A stretch of 58,502 nt of DNA from DASZZZ01 sp036260375 (GTDB lineage Bacteria; Actinomycetota; CADDZG01; WHSQ01): NCBI GenBank assembly GCA_036260375.1, contig DASZZZ010000095.1, forward strand, positions 1-58,502, written 5' to 3'. Under the pieces are notes generated by a model. The model searched no databases, was not told the DNA's origin, and saw nothing but the letters and a program-made list of their open reading frames with translations. This document shows, one piece after another, positions 1 to 8,014 of this stretch. The position numbers were made by a program, and so were the translations under genes. Position 1 is the stretch's first letter, and each line of letters opens with the position of its first letter.

Positions 1-126
1 CTCGGCACGTCGCTGACCAGGCAGCAGCAGGCGATCGTGAACTGGGTCGAGACCCAGGCGCCATGGCGGAGCTTCGCGCGCGACATCGCGGACTACCGCG
101 CGGCGGGGCGGCCACCGGCGCTGTGA
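1..126 (+). CDS. 3' end of an unidentified protein (partial)
   Basis: The first reading frame is open from the window edge to a TGA and encodes about 41 residues containing RQQQAIVNWVETQAPWRSF and ending RPPAL. The codons are strongly GC-biased at third positions like the neighbours, which supports a real gene tail. Too little remains to assign a family. The next gene on this strand begins about 300 bases downstream, so they are probably not co-transcribed. Confidence 0.5.
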   Translation, partial: LGTSLTRQQQAIVNWVETQAPWRSFARDIADYRAAGRPPAL

Positions 127-199
127 TGGGCGGCTGGCGTCCGCCGCCTGCAGCGCGCAGCTCTTCTGGGTCGTCCTTATGTCGATCCCGGGAACACCG

Positions 200-319
200 C
201 TAGTCCTTCTCGAGGCCCTCCAGTCCGTCCCAGAGGCGTACGCCTCGGCCGAGCAGTATCGGGGCCACCACGGCGTGCATGTGGTCGACGAGCCCGGAGA
301 TGCTCGCGCTCGAGCGCAT
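200..319 (-). pseudogene. Remnant of a RibD C-terminal/dihydrofolate reductase-like gene
   Basis: The complementary strand encodes a short stretch with SGLVDHMHAVVAPILLGRG followed by VRLWDGLEGLEKD and a stop. This is the characteristic C-terminal strand-loop of RibD_C/DHFR-like reductases (LVDE-h-h-PvlLGrG-rLf). Members of that family are about 190 residues long and normally run about 30 residues beyond this motif. Here there is a stop directly after it and no recognisable N-terminal half upstream, where the opposite strand is occupied by the signal peptide of the next gene. I infer a decayed, truncated copy. The rest of the 127-421 gap shows nothing else recognisable. Confidence 0.5.
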
Positions 320-421
320 GATTGGCTGAGCCGGGCCCACCGTGCCGCTTAACGCTTTAGGCGTTTCGCTCCGGTTCGCAGTGGTATGCCCAGGCTCCGC
401 GACTTCTGCGAACTGGGGGCG

Positions 422-2527
422 ATGATGAGACGTTTCTGCGTGGCGGCGCTCGTGACGGGCGTGACCCTCCTCGCCCTGCCGGCAGCCGCGGCGACGGCCG
501 CCCCGCAGCCCGCGACCCCCACCGGGACCGCTCCGGCCTTCGCCGACTCGGTCGGCATCGGCTCGTCGTCGTGGTTCGACGACATCAAGTACAAGGACTA
601 CGACCTCGTCAGGCAGCTGCTCGTGGACCTGGGTGTGAAGCACCTCCGCGGCGGGATCCGCACCGACGGGACGACAGACGACTACAAGTCCTTCCGCGAT
701 CTCGCCGCGCTCGGGATGAAGTACCTCTGGATCACGGGCAACCCGGGCTCGAACGGCGACGCGCAGAACGTCGCCGACGTCAACGCGATGCTCACCGACC
801 CGGCCAAGCTCGGGGGGACTACCGAGGCGCTCGAGGGGCCGAACGAGTTCGACCGGTTCGCCGGCACCGACGCCGTGTGGGCGCAGAAGCTCTACGGCTT
901 CATGGCGACCACGTATCCGTACATGAAGAACCACCTCGGCTTCCCCGGCGTACCGTTCTACGGGCCGAGCTTCCTGAGCGAGAGCGGCCGCAAGACCTAC
1001 GCCGGCCTGCCGGGCTCCGGCGACCTGATGGACCGCGCGAACGCCCACTACTACCCGGGGCGTGAGCTGCCGGAGGAGATGGGGAACGACATCGACGCGG
1101 TCGCCGACGACTTCGACGACACGGTGGTCGCCGGCCAGAAGGTGGCCGACAAGAACCGCCGCCCGGTCATCACGGAGACCGGCCACAGCACGTCCACGAA
1201 CGGCGGGAACTGGTGGCACTACGGCGTGTCCGAGCGGGCGCAGTCGATCTACATGATGCGCACTCTCCTGACCGCCTTCTCGAAGGGCGTGCCGCGCACC
1301 TACATCCACCACCTGCTCGACACGATGCCGGATCCCGGAAAGACGGACCTCGAGCGCGGATTCGGCATCGTCGGCGTCAGCGGGACGGGGACGAACCCCG
1401 ACAACTGGACCTCCACGCCCAAGGCCGCCTACCACTCGCTCCGCCGGCTGCTCGCGATCACGAGCGGCGGCACGGGCGCGGGACACGGGTCGAGCCTGTC
1501 CTACGAGCTCTCCGGCGGGCCCGCGACGCTGCGCAAGGCCCTCCTGTCGCGCGGCGACGGGTCCTACGACCTGTTCCTGTGGAACGCGGTCCCGGTCTAC
1601 AACCAGCGGACGGCGGACTGCAACGACCCGCGCATCGACCCCAACCTGGACATCGAGACGCGCTGCTTCATAGCGCGGCGTGACTACTCGGTCGACCAGG
1701 GCGACGCGTTCCCCGCCGACGTGAGCGTCACGCTCGACCTCGCCGAGCGCGCGCAGGTCAGCACCCAGCGGCCGCACAGCGAGAGCGCCTTCACCGCGCG
1801 CGGCGAGGGCAAGACGTTCTCGCTGAGCGTCGGAGCGGATCCGGTCGCCGTGCGGATCGATCCGCGCTACGGCCTCGCGGTCCGGGCCGACGACCCGCGC
1901 GCGTGGCTGCGCCTGAACGAGACGGCGGGCGCTCCGGTCGACTCGTCGGGGCAGGGCGCGACGACGCAGAACTGGACCGCGTCGCCCACGCGCGGCCAGC
2001 CGAGCGGGGCGGGCGAGACCGGCGACGGGTCGGTCACGGTCGCCGCGGGCCAGCGCACGAAGGTCCGGCTGGCGGCGCCGGTCTCCACCGGGAGCGGGGC
2101 CACGGTCGAGCTGTGGGTCAAGCCCGACACCACCGTCCCCGACTTCGCCGAGTTCCTCACGGCCGACACGGCGGATCCGTGGCGGGTGAAGATGCGCACG
2201 TACAACGTGAACGGCGGCTTCACCTGGGGCTCGGTCTACGGGTCGAGTCCGGGCAGCAGCGGCGAGATGATCTTCAAGGGCTTCGACCACGGTCAGTGGC
2301 ACCACCTCGTGCTCACGATGGCCGGCGGCGTCTCGACGACCTACCTCGACGGGAAGCAGGTCGGCCAGAAGACCGGCGGCGAGACGCTCGACCTGCGCGA
2401 GTTCACCGTCGGGGCGTGGGACAGCGTCGGTTACAAGGGCGGGATCGACGAGCTGGCCGTGTACGGGAAGGCGCTCAGCGCGGGCCGCGTGTGCGCGCAC
2501 TACCGCGCCGCGGGCGGCTCCTGCTGA
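422..2527 (+). CDS. Secreted glycosidase-like protein with C-terminal LamG domain
   Basis: About 701 residues. The start is ATG (or the ATG one codon later), preceded by a G-rich ribosome site; an upstream in-frame ATG would put a non-signal extension before MMRRF. Residues 1-28 form a signal peptide (arginines, hydrophobic core, AAAATA). Residues about 35-340 look like a clan-GH-A TIM-barrel glycosidase: EGPNEFD places a candidate acid/base Glu near residue 142, and PVITETGHS a candidate nucleophile Glu near residue 252. Residues about 485-690 form a concanavalin/LamG domain (WVKPDT, HGQWHHLVLTM, YLDGKQVG, IDELAVYGKAL), probably carbohydrate binding. The protein is exported. Substrate and exact GH family are unknown, and the catalytic residues are inferred from context. 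Confidence 0.78.
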   Translation: MMRRFCVAALVTGVTLLALPAAAATAAPQPATPTGTAPAFADSVGIGSSSWFDDIKYKDYDLVRQLLVDLGVKHLRGGIRTDGTTDDYKSFRDLAALGMKYLWITGNPGSNGDAQNVADVNAMLTDPAKLGGTTEALEGPNEFDRFAGTDAVWAQKLYGFMATTYPYMKNHLGFPGVPFYGPSFLSESGRKTYAGLPGSGDLMDRANAHYYPGRELPEEMGNDIDAVADDFDDTVVAGQKVADKNRRPVITETGHSTSTNGGNWWHYGVSERAQSIYMMRTLLTAFSKGVPRTYIHHLLDTMPDPGKTDLERGFGIVGVSGTGTNPDNWTSTPKAAYHSLRRLLAITSGGTGAGHGSSLSYELSGGPATLRKALLSRGDGSYDLFLWNAVPVYNQRTADCNDPRIDPNLDIETRCFIARRDYSVDQGDAFPADVSVTLDLAERAQVSTQRPHSESAFTARGEGKTFSLSVGADPVAVRIDPRYGLAVRADDPRAWLRLNETAGAPVDSSGQGATTQNWTASPTRGQPSGAGETGDGSVTVAAGQRTKVRLAAPVSTGSGATVELWVKPDTTVPDFAEFLTADTADPWRVKMRTYNVNGGFTWGSVYGSSPGSSGEMIFKGFDHGQWHHLVLTMAGGVSTTYLDGKQVGQKTGGETLDLREFTVGAWDSVGYKGGIDELAVYGKALSAGRVCAHYRAAGGSC

Positions 2528-2638
2528 GGGGCTCCCCGCGTGGCGGCCGGGCGCCGGGAGCTGAGCCCTCGGGCCCGCGGCGCACGACCACGCTCCGCGG
2601 CCGGTACGCGGCTCCGCCGGATGGTTGCCTGGTTGCAG

Positions 2639-2727
2639 CGGAGGGGGAGGGATTCGAACCCTCGAGCGACGGAACCGCCGCTAACGGTTTTCGAGACCGC
2701 CCCGTTCAACCACTCCGGCACCCCTCC
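2639..2727 (-). tRNA. tRNA-Ser(CGA)
   Basis: An 89-nt tRNA read on the complementary strand. The acceptor stem GGAGGGG pairs with CCCCUCC. The anticodon loop CUCGAAA gives CGA (serine, codon UCG). There is a long variable arm, as expected for class II tRNAs, and a T-arm with GAGGG-UUCGAAU-CCCUC. The discriminator is G, as is normal for serine. CCA is not encoded. Confidence 0.95.
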
Positions 2728-2835
2728 GAGGTGCCCGCCGCACGACGGCGGCCGGGACGCGGCAGAGGGTAGCCGCGCGCCAGCGCGCCGTCCCGCCCAG
2801 CCCGGGACCGCCCGGAACGGCCGGGCCGGGGCGAG

Positions 2836-3225
2836 CTAGCCCGTGCAGTCGTCGAGCCCGAGCTCGCGCGCCTGGTCGTCGCCGGCGGTCTCGCTCACCG
2901 CGTCGATCCGCTCCTGGTCGTTCGCCTCGATCGCCGACTTCAGCTCGCCGAACGTCTTCTCCTGCGTCGCGACCCACGCATCGTAGTCGTCCTTCTGGTC
3001 CTCCGGCGGGTCGGCCGCCTTCAGGTCGGCGATGAACCTGTCGACCGCCGCGATCAGCTCGTCCCGCTTGCCGGCGGCGGCCCGGATGTCTCCAGTGGCC
3101 TCGCGGCAGATCTCGTTCACGTCGCTCGCGAACTCGTCCTCCTCGCTCTCGCCGCAACCGGCGAGGACGAGCGCGAACAGGGCGAGGGTCAGCGTGATGA
3201 TCCGTGTCGGCGCGGTGATGGTCAT
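2836..3225 (-). CDS. Small secreted lipoprotein, unknown function
   Basis: 129 residues with an N-terminal lipoprotein signal: a charged start (MTITAPTR), a hydrophobic core and a clear lipobox LAGC near residue 23, so it should be lipidated and anchored outside the membrane. The mature part is acidic and helical (EICREATGDIRAAAGKR, DRFIADLKAADPPED) and ends in DDCTG, leaving a second cysteine near the C-terminus. This kind of small acidic helical lipoprotein is common in actinobacteria, but I know of no assigned function. It lies upstream of tadA on the same strand with about 50 bases between them. Confidence 0.7.
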   Translation of the reverse strand: MTITAPTRIITLTLALFALVLAGCGESEEDEFASDVNEICREATGDIRAAAGKRDELIAAVDRFIADLKAADPPEDQKDDYDAWVATQEKTFGELKSAIEANDQERIDAVSETAGDDQARELGLDDCTG

Positions 3226-3273
3226 GCGCCCCTCCTCCCCATTCCGGGTAGGGCGCCAAACGCCCCCCGCGCC

Positions 3274-3741
3274 TCAGCGCCGCAGCGCGAAGAAGCTCCG
3301 CAGGAGCGCCGCCGACTCCTCGTCGAGCAGCCCGCCGGCGACCTCGGGCCGGTGGTTCAGCCGCGGCTCGGCGAGCACGTCGAACACGCTCCCGGCCGCG
3401 CCCGCCTTCGGGTCGGTGGCCCCGAACACGACGCGCGGCACCCGCCCCAGCACGATCGCACCCGCGCACATCGCGCACGGCTCGAGCGTCACGTACATCG
3501 CGGTGCCGGCGAGCCGCCAGCTGCCGAGCGCGCGGCCGGCCTCGCGCATCGCGAGCACCTCGGCGTGGGCGGTGGGATCGTCGCGCAGCTCGCGCTCGTT
3601 GCCCGCGGCGGCGAGCACCTCCCCCTCGTGCGCGATCACGCAGCCGATCGGCACGTCGTCGTGCTCGGCCGCCCGCTCGGCCTCGCGCAGCGCGAGCCGC
3701 ATGAAGTACTCGTCGCGCGGGAAGAACGGCGCGCGCGTCAT
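3274..3741 (-). CDS. tadA: tRNA-specific adenosine deaminase TadA
   Basis: 155 residues, a normal length for TadA, which converts A34 to inosine in the anticodon of tRNA-Arg(ACG). The zinc-dependent deaminase signature is intact: HAEV (His ligand and catalytic Glu), then TLEPCAMCAGAI (two Cys ligands). The N-terminal EYFMRLALREAERA helix and the DPKAGAAGSVFDVL segment are typical of bacterial TadA. The start ATG shares one base with the stop of the upstream epimerase (TGATG), so translation is probably coupled. Confidence 0.93.
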   Translation of the reverse strand: MTRAPFFPRDEYFMRLALREAERAAEHDDVPIGCVIAHEGEVLAAAGNERELRDDPTAHAEVLAMREAGRALGSWRLAGTAMYVTLEPCAMCAGAIVLGRVPRVVFGATDPKAGAAGSVFDVLAEPRLNHRPEVAGGLLDEESAALLRSFFALRR

Positions 3742-4853
3742 CAGGTCCCCGTCACGAGCCGCCGCCCGACGTAGCGCTCCATGGCGCGCAGCCCCGCGAC
3801 GACGCCCGCGCGGTCGGCGACCCGCATCCACGCCGAGGCCACCGACATCGCCGAGACCCCGCGCCCCTCCAGCGCGCCGCGCGCGCGCAGCTCCTCGTAC
3901 CACTCGACCGTCCGCCGGATCGTGGAATCGAGCGGCCGCGTCCGGTAGCGCAGCTCGCGCCTGGCCTTGCGCGACGAGTAGCGCCAGTTCTGCGCCATCA
4001 GCGCGAATGCCTCGGGGGCGAACGGCCCGCGCACTCCGAGCTCCGCCTGCACGCGCGCGAGCGTCCCCGCCTCGCGCGGCAGGACCATGAGCGGCCGGCG
4101 CACGCCGCTCTCGACCGCGACCCGGTCGACCAGGTCCACCCACGAGATGTTGTAGCCGCCGAGGATGTAGCGCTCGCCCGCGGCGCCGGACTCCGCCGCG
4201 AGCAGATGCCCGCGCGCGACGTCCTCGACGTCGACGATGTTCGTGTCCCCGTCGACCACCGCCGGCATCCGCCCGAGCAGGAAGTTGCCGATCACGCGCG
4301 TGGAGGTCTCCCCCGCCTGCGACGCATCCACCGGCACCCCGAGGACGTAGGAGGGGCTGACCACGACCACCTCGACGCCGAGCCGCGCGCCCGCCGCCAG
4401 CGCCTCGACCTCGCCCTCGTGCTTGGAGTCCGCATACGCCAGCCCGAACTCGCCGCCGCGGTAGACGTGCGACTCGTCCGCGACCTCGCCGTGCGGCGCG
4501 TTCCCCACCGCGGCGACGCTCGACGTGTGCACGACGCGCGGGACGCCCTCCGCAGCCGCGGCCTCGACCACGACCCGCGGCGAGAGCGCGTTCACCTGCC
4601 ACAACCGCTCCGGCGGCCGCGAGCCGACGAACCCGGCCGTGTGGAAGACGACCTCGCAGCCGCGCATCGCGCGCCGCAGCGAACCGCGGTCGAGCACGTC
4701 CGCCCGGACGGTCTCCACGTCGAGCCCGCCGAGCCGGGACAGGCGCCCCGGATCGCGGAACGAGACCCTCACCGCGTCGCCGCGCTCGACCAGAGCCCGG
4801 GCCACGTGGCCGCCGACGAAGCCGGTGGCTCCGGTCACGAGGCTGACAGTCAC
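3741..4853 (-). CDS. NAD-dependent epimerase/dehydratase (extended SDR, HpnA/DFR-like)
   Basis: About 370 residues from a GTG start placed just before the Rossmann motif VTGATGFVGGHVARAL; the open frame continues upstream but runs into the promoter area of the divergent protease gene. Extended SDR features: TGATGFVG nucleotide loop, a conserved HTAGFVG, TSSVAAVG and the catalytic YADSK (YxxxK). The C-terminal TIRRTVEWYEELRA resembles hopanoid-associated sugar epimerases (HpnA) and dihydroflavonol-reductase-like enzymes. The substrate is not evident; no hopanoid genes are nearby. Its stop overlaps the start of tadA by one base. Confidence 0.8.
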   Translation of the reverse strand: MTVSLVTGATGFVGGHVARALVERGDAVRVSFRDPGRLSRLGGLDVETVRADVLDRGSLRRAMRGCEVVFHTAGFVGSRPPERLWQVNALSPRVVVEAAAAEGVPRVVHTSSVAAVGNAPHGEVADESHVYRGGEFGLAYADSKHEGEVEALAAGARLGVEVVVVSPSYVLGVPVDASQAGETSTRVIGNFLLGRMPAVVDGDTNIVDVEDVARGHLLAAESGAAGERYILGGYNISWVDLVDRVAVESGVRRPLMVLPREAGTLARVQAELGVRGPFAPEAFALMAQNWRYSSRKARRELRYRTRPLDSTIRRTVEWYEELRARGALEGRGVSAMSVASAWMRVADRAGVVAGLRAMERYVGRRLVTGT

Positions 4854-4959
4854 CTCAGGCCCCCGCGGGCCGGCGCGCCACGACGCGCGGTCGGGGCTGC
4901 AACTTCCTGCTATTTCGGCTGTTGGTCCCGACGTACACTCGCTCGAGCACCGTAGCCCA

Positions 4960-6342
4960 ATGCGAATCAAGCACCTCCTCCCGGCGGCCGCCGCGCTGTC
5001 CGTCGCGCTCGCGGCCCAGCCCGCCGCGGCGGCGCCGTACGTGGACGATCGCGTGGTGGTCCGCTACGAGGACGGCGCCTCGAGAGCCGAGCGCGCCGAC
5101 GTGCAGCGCGACACCGGCACCGGCTTCGAGGACGCGCTCCCCGGCGGCTCGCGGACGCTGACTATCGAGGACGGCGAGTCCGTCCCCGAGACGGTCCGGG
5201 AGCTGAACCGCGACCCGGACGTCGACTACGCGGTGCCGGACTACCGGGTGCGCAAGGCCCAGGCGGCGCCCCCCGCTCCGTTCATCCCCAACGACCCCGG
5301 CCGCGGCCGGACCGGCGAGGACTGGCGCGAGCTGCAATGGAACTTCGCCGGCGAGTTCGGCGTGAACGCCCCGATGGCCTGGGCGCACACGCGCGGCACC
5401 CAGGCGCCGGGCGGGCGCGGCGCCGTGATCGCGGTGATCGACTCGGGCGTCGCGTACCGGGACTCCGGCCGCTTCCGGCGCGCACCGGACCTCTACCGGA
5501 AGCGCTGGTTCAAGCCGTACGACTTCATCGAGGAGGACCGGAAGCCGCTGGACGAGGACGGCCACGGCACGCACGTCGCCGGCACGATCGCGCAGGCGAC
5601 CAACAACAGGGTCGGTGTCACCGGACTCGCCTACGGCGCGACGATCATGCCGCTGCGGGTGCTCGACGAGAACGGCAACGGCGACGGCGTGGACCTCGCC
5701 CGGGCGCTGCGCTACGCCGCGCGCAACGGCGCGGACGTGATCAACATGAGCGTCGAGTACACGACCGACCTGAAGGCCTCCCACATCCCCGAGGTGATCG
5801 AGGCGATGAAGTACGCGCACGACCGCGGCGCCGTCCTGGTCGGAGTGGCCGGCAACGGCTCGGACAGGCGACTCTCCTACCCCGCGCGCTACGACCGCGT
5901 GGTCGCGGTGGGCGCCACCACGGTCAGGGGGTGCCGCGCGGAGTACTCGAACCAGGGCTCGGGGATCGACATCGTCGCGCCGGGCGGAGGCCAGGACGCG
6001 GACTCGAACGGCAGCGACTGGGACGACGCGCACTGCGACCCGGTGCGCAGCTCGCGGCTGATCTACCAGCAGACCCTGTGGCGCGGGATCTCGAGGTTCG
6101 CGCTCGTCGGCTTCGAGGGCACCTCCTCGGCGGCGCCGCACGTCGCCGCGACCGCCGCCCTGGTGGTCGCCACGCAGCGCGCGGCGGGCGCCCGGCCGGC
6201 GCCGGACGCCGTGCAGGAGCGCCTACAGGCGACCGCGCGCGACCTCGGCGCGCCCGGCTACGACAGGCGCTACGGCCACGGCCTGCTCGACGCGGCCGCC
6301 GCCGTGGCCCCCAGCGCGGCCGCTCCCCCGCCGTCCGGCTAG
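4960..6342 (+). CDS. Secreted subtilisin-like serine protease (S8)
   Basis: 460 residues. Residues 1-24 form a signal peptide (MRIKHLLPAAAALSVALAA). Residues about 27-105 form a fervidolysin-like inhibitory propeptide (VRYEDGASRAERADV, DPDVDYAVPDYRV). The catalytic domain follows with Asp161 in VIDSG, His202 in HGTHVAG and Ser389 in GTSSAAPH. All three triad residues are present, so it should be an active exported protease. The last codons overlap the end of the convergent stress-protein gene through a shared CTAG, in which both stops are TAG. It is divergent from the epimerase gene with about 106 bases between them. Confidence 0.93.
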   Translation: MRIKHLLPAAAALSVALAAQPAAAAPYVDDRVVVRYEDGASRAERADVQRDTGTGFEDALPGGSRTLTIEDGESVPETVRELNRDPDVDYAVPDYRVRKAQAAPPAPFIPNDPGRGRTGEDWRELQWNFAGEFGVNAPMAWAHTRGTQAPGGRGAVIAVIDSGVAYRDSGRFRRAPDLYRKRWFKPYDFIEEDRKPLDEDGHGTHVAGTIAQATNNRVGVTGLAYGATIMPLRVLDENGNGDGVDLARALRYAARNGADVINMSVEYTTDLKASHIPEVIEAMKYAHDRGAVLVGVAGNGSDRRLSYPARYDRVVAVGATTVRGCRAEYSNQGSGIDIVAPGGGQDADSNGSDWDDAHCDPVRSSRLIYQQTLWRGISRFALVGFEGTSSAAPHVAATAALVVATQRAAGARPAPDAVQERLQATARDLGAPGYDRRYGHGLLDAAAAVAPSAAAPPPSG

Positions 6343-6695
6343 GTCGTCCGGATGATCATCACGCTGCACGGAGCGTGATGCGACACCTTGTTCGGCACGC
6401 TGCCGAGCAGGAACCGGCGCGCGCCGCGCATCCCGACGCTGCCGACCGCGAGGAGGTCGGCGTCGAGCTCCTCGCACGCGTCGACGAGCACGTCGGCGGG
6501 GTTGCCCGGCTCCACGACGGCGCGCGCGCCGTAGCGCTCCGCGGCCGCGGCCAGGTCGCCGTCCGGGTCGGTCCCCGCGTGCACGAGCACGAGCTCGGCG
6601 CCGAGAGCGCGCGCGAGGGCCGCGGCGCGGTCGGTCGCGACGGCCGCGGTCGGCGACAGGTCGGTCCCCGCGACGATGCGCCGGTATGCGCTCAC
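6339..6695 (-). CDS. Universal stress protein (UspA family)
   Basis: 118 residues from a GTG start; somewhat short for a Usp domain (about 140) but complete from the first strand YRRIVAGTDLSP to the ATP-binding G-x2-G-x9-G(S) region GSVGMRGARRFLLGSVPNKV and the terminal CSVMIIR. The glycine-rich loop suggests an ATP-binding member. Its start overlaps the upstream thioesterase stop (GTGA), so the two are translationally coupled. Confidence 0.88.
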   Translation of the reverse strand: MSAYRRIVAGTDLSPTAAVATDRAAALARALGAELVLVHAGTDPDGDLAAAAERYGARAVVEPGNPADVLVDACEELDADLLAVGSVGMRGARRFLLGSVPNKVSHHAPCSVMIIRTT

Positions 6696-7102
6696 GACGC
6701 GCCCTCGCGCAGCGCCAGCGTGCAGCGAGCGACCGCGACGCGCTCGCCCGATTCGTCGACGACGTCGACCGCCCACACATGGATCGACTTCCCGGCGCGG
6801 ACGGGCGTCGCCTCGGCCCGCACGACGCCCGTCCGCACCGCGCGCAGGTGGCTGACGTTGAGCTCGATGCCGACGGCGTGCTGCCCGGGGCCGCAGTGGA
6901 GCCACGCGCCGATCGACGCCGCGGTCTCCGCGAGCGCGGCCGACGCGCCGCCGTGAAGCAGCCCCATCGGCTGGTGCACATGCGGGCCGACGTCCATCTC
7001 GATCACGACGCGGGCGCGGTCCATCTCGATCGAGCGCATCCCGAGGTGCTCGAGCAGCGTGCCGGCGATCGGGACGGCGGGCGGCTGCGTCATGGCCGGC
7101 AT
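6692..7102 (-). CDS. Hotdog-fold acyl-CoA thioesterase (PaaI/MenI-like)
   Basis: 136 residues, or 133 if the second ATG is used. The hotdog signature HQPMGLLHGGASAALAET contains the HGG loop and catalytic acidic residue typical of PaaI/YdiI/MenI thioesterases. The following segments (GIELNVSHLRAVRTGVV, SIHVWAVDVVDESGE) complete the fold. It should hydrolyse an acyl- or aryl-CoA in the cytoplasm; the precise substrate cannot be read from sequence. It is the first gene of a two-gene unit with the stress protein. Confidence 0.87.
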   Translation of the reverse strand: MPAMTQPPAVPIAGTLLEHLGMRSIEMDRARVVIEMDVGPHVHQPMGLLHGGASAALAETAASIGAWLHCGPGQHAVGIELNVSHLRAVRTGVVRAEATPVRAGKSIHVWAVDVVDESGERVAVARCTLALREGAS

Positions 7103-7163
7103 GGTACCGGCCGCCGACGGCGCCCTCGGCAGCGACGTGCGACGGGGTCCGCTCCGGCGCCGC

Positions 7164-7586
7164 CTAGCAGCACGCCTGCGCGCCGGCGGACGCGCAGCAC
7201 GCGCTCGACGACCCGGCCGCGCCGGAGTCGGCGAGCACCGCGTAGACCTCCCACGGCGCGCCGTCCGGGTCGTTCACCCACACCTTGTCCTGGAGCGCGT
7301 AGCAGCAGTCGACGCCGCGCTCCTCGGCCCCCGAGAGGCCCTCGGCGCGCAGCCGCTCTCCGGCGGCGTCGACCTCGGCCGCCGTCGCGACCTCCACGCC
7401 GAGGTGGTTCAGCGAGCCCCCGGCGCCGGGGTTCTCGATCAGCACGAGCTTGAGGGCCGGGTCGTCCACGGCGAAGTTGGCGTAGCCGGGGCGCCGCTTC
7501 GCGGGCGCGACGCCGAACAGCTTGGAGTAGAAGTCGACGGCTGCGTCGACGTCGGTGACGTTGAGGGCGAGCTGGACGCGGGACAC
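7164..7586 (-). CDS. arsI: ArsI/CadI-type VOC metalloenzyme (C-As lyase family)
   Basis: 140 residues. The family hallmarks are complete: VQLALNVTDVDAAVDFYSKL, APAKRRPGYANFAVDDPA, LNHLGVEVATAAEV and a vicinal cysteine pair at 94-95 (VDCCYALQDKVWV) followed by DPDGAPWEVYAVL. ArsI enzymes cleave the carbon-arsenic bond of trivalent methyl- or aryl-arsenicals; related CadI proteins are cadmium-induced. The GTG start is set by an AGGAGG four bases upstream. The last 11 residues add four more cysteines in two pairs (130-131, 139-140), an unusual metal-binding tail. It is divergent from arsR and shares its operator region. Confidence 0.9.
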   Translation of the reverse strand: MSRVQLALNVTDVDAAVDFYSKLFGVAPAKRRPGYANFAVDDPALKLVLIENPGAGGSLNHLGVEVATAAEVDAAGERLRAEGLSGAEERGVDCCYALQDKVWVNDPDGAPWEVYAVLADSGAAGSSSACCASAGAQACC

Positions 7587-7605
7587 GGTGCCTCCTCCGT
7601 CTTCG

Positions 7606-7623
7606 TATCGACGTTCGTCGATA
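7606..7623. promoter_or_regulatory. ArsR operator 1 (arsI side)
   Basis: A perfect 18-bp inverted repeat with half-site TATCGACGT lies 20 bases upstream of the arsI start. It probably covers the arsI -10 region. The half-site sequence ATCGAC recurs in the second site near arsR, so both are probably bound by the ArsR dimer encoded next door. Confidence 0.75.
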
Positions 7624-7637
7624 TCCGTCTGCGAAGC

Positions 7638-7666
7638 TTGCCGCGGATATCGACGCGTGTCAATAT
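7638..7666 (+). promoter_or_regulatory. arsR promoter with overlapping ArsR operator 2
   Basis: TTGCCG (7638-7643) and CAATAT (7661-7666) are spaced by 17 bases. An imperfect inverted repeat, ATATCGAC-GCGT-GTCAATAT (7647-7666, one mismatch), covers the spacer and the -10. The -10 ends 6 bases before the GTG of arsR, implying a leaderless mRNA. Repression by blocking RNA polymerase, released by metalloid binding, is the expected mechanism. Confidence 0.65.
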
Positions 7667-7672
7667 GCATCC

Positions 7673-8014
7673 GTGTCCGACGTCACGGAATGCTGCCCTC
7701 CGCTGCTCGACGCGCCGCTGTCCGCGCCCGACGCCCGGCGCCTCGCGGCGACGCTGAAGGCGCTCGCCGACCCCGCCCGGCTGCGGCTCCTCAGCCTCAT
7801 CGCGGCGCGCCCGGGAGCCGAGGCGTGCGTGTGCGAGCTGCCGGGTCCGGTCGGCCTGTCGCAGCCGACGGTCAGCCACCACCTCAAGGTCCTGCACGAC
7901 GCCGGGCTGCTCGAGCGCGAGCGCCGCGGCAGCTGGGTGCACTACCGGCTCGCGCCGGCGCGTCTCGACGAGGTCCGCGCCGCGCTCGCGCCCCCCGCCC
8001 CGGTCCCCGCCTAG
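7673..8014 (+). CDS. arsR: ArsR-family metalloregulatory repressor
   Basis: 113 residues from a GTG start. Winged-helix ArsR fold: LAATLKALADPARLRLLSLI, recognition helix LSQPTVSHHLKVLHDAGLL, wing RRGSWVHYRL. Putative thiol ligands are the N-terminal CC (7-8) and CVC (52, 54), the latter at the position of the classic ELCVCDL arsenite box. It should repress itself and the divergent arsI through the two operators between them. The end overlaps the convergent regulator gene by a shared CTAG. Confidence 0.93.
   Translation: MSDVTECCPPLLDAPLSAPDARRLAATLKALADPARLRLLSLIAARPGAEACVCELPGPVGLSQPTVSHHLKVLHDAGLLERERRGSWVHYRLAPARLDEVRAALAPPAPVPA

Noticed and set aside
320..2500. Minus-strand frame across the secreted glycosidase gene
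   Set aside because: Low-complexity RRR/AVG-rich shadow of the plus-strand gene; only its last 40 codons (200-319) match a real family and are listed as a remnant.
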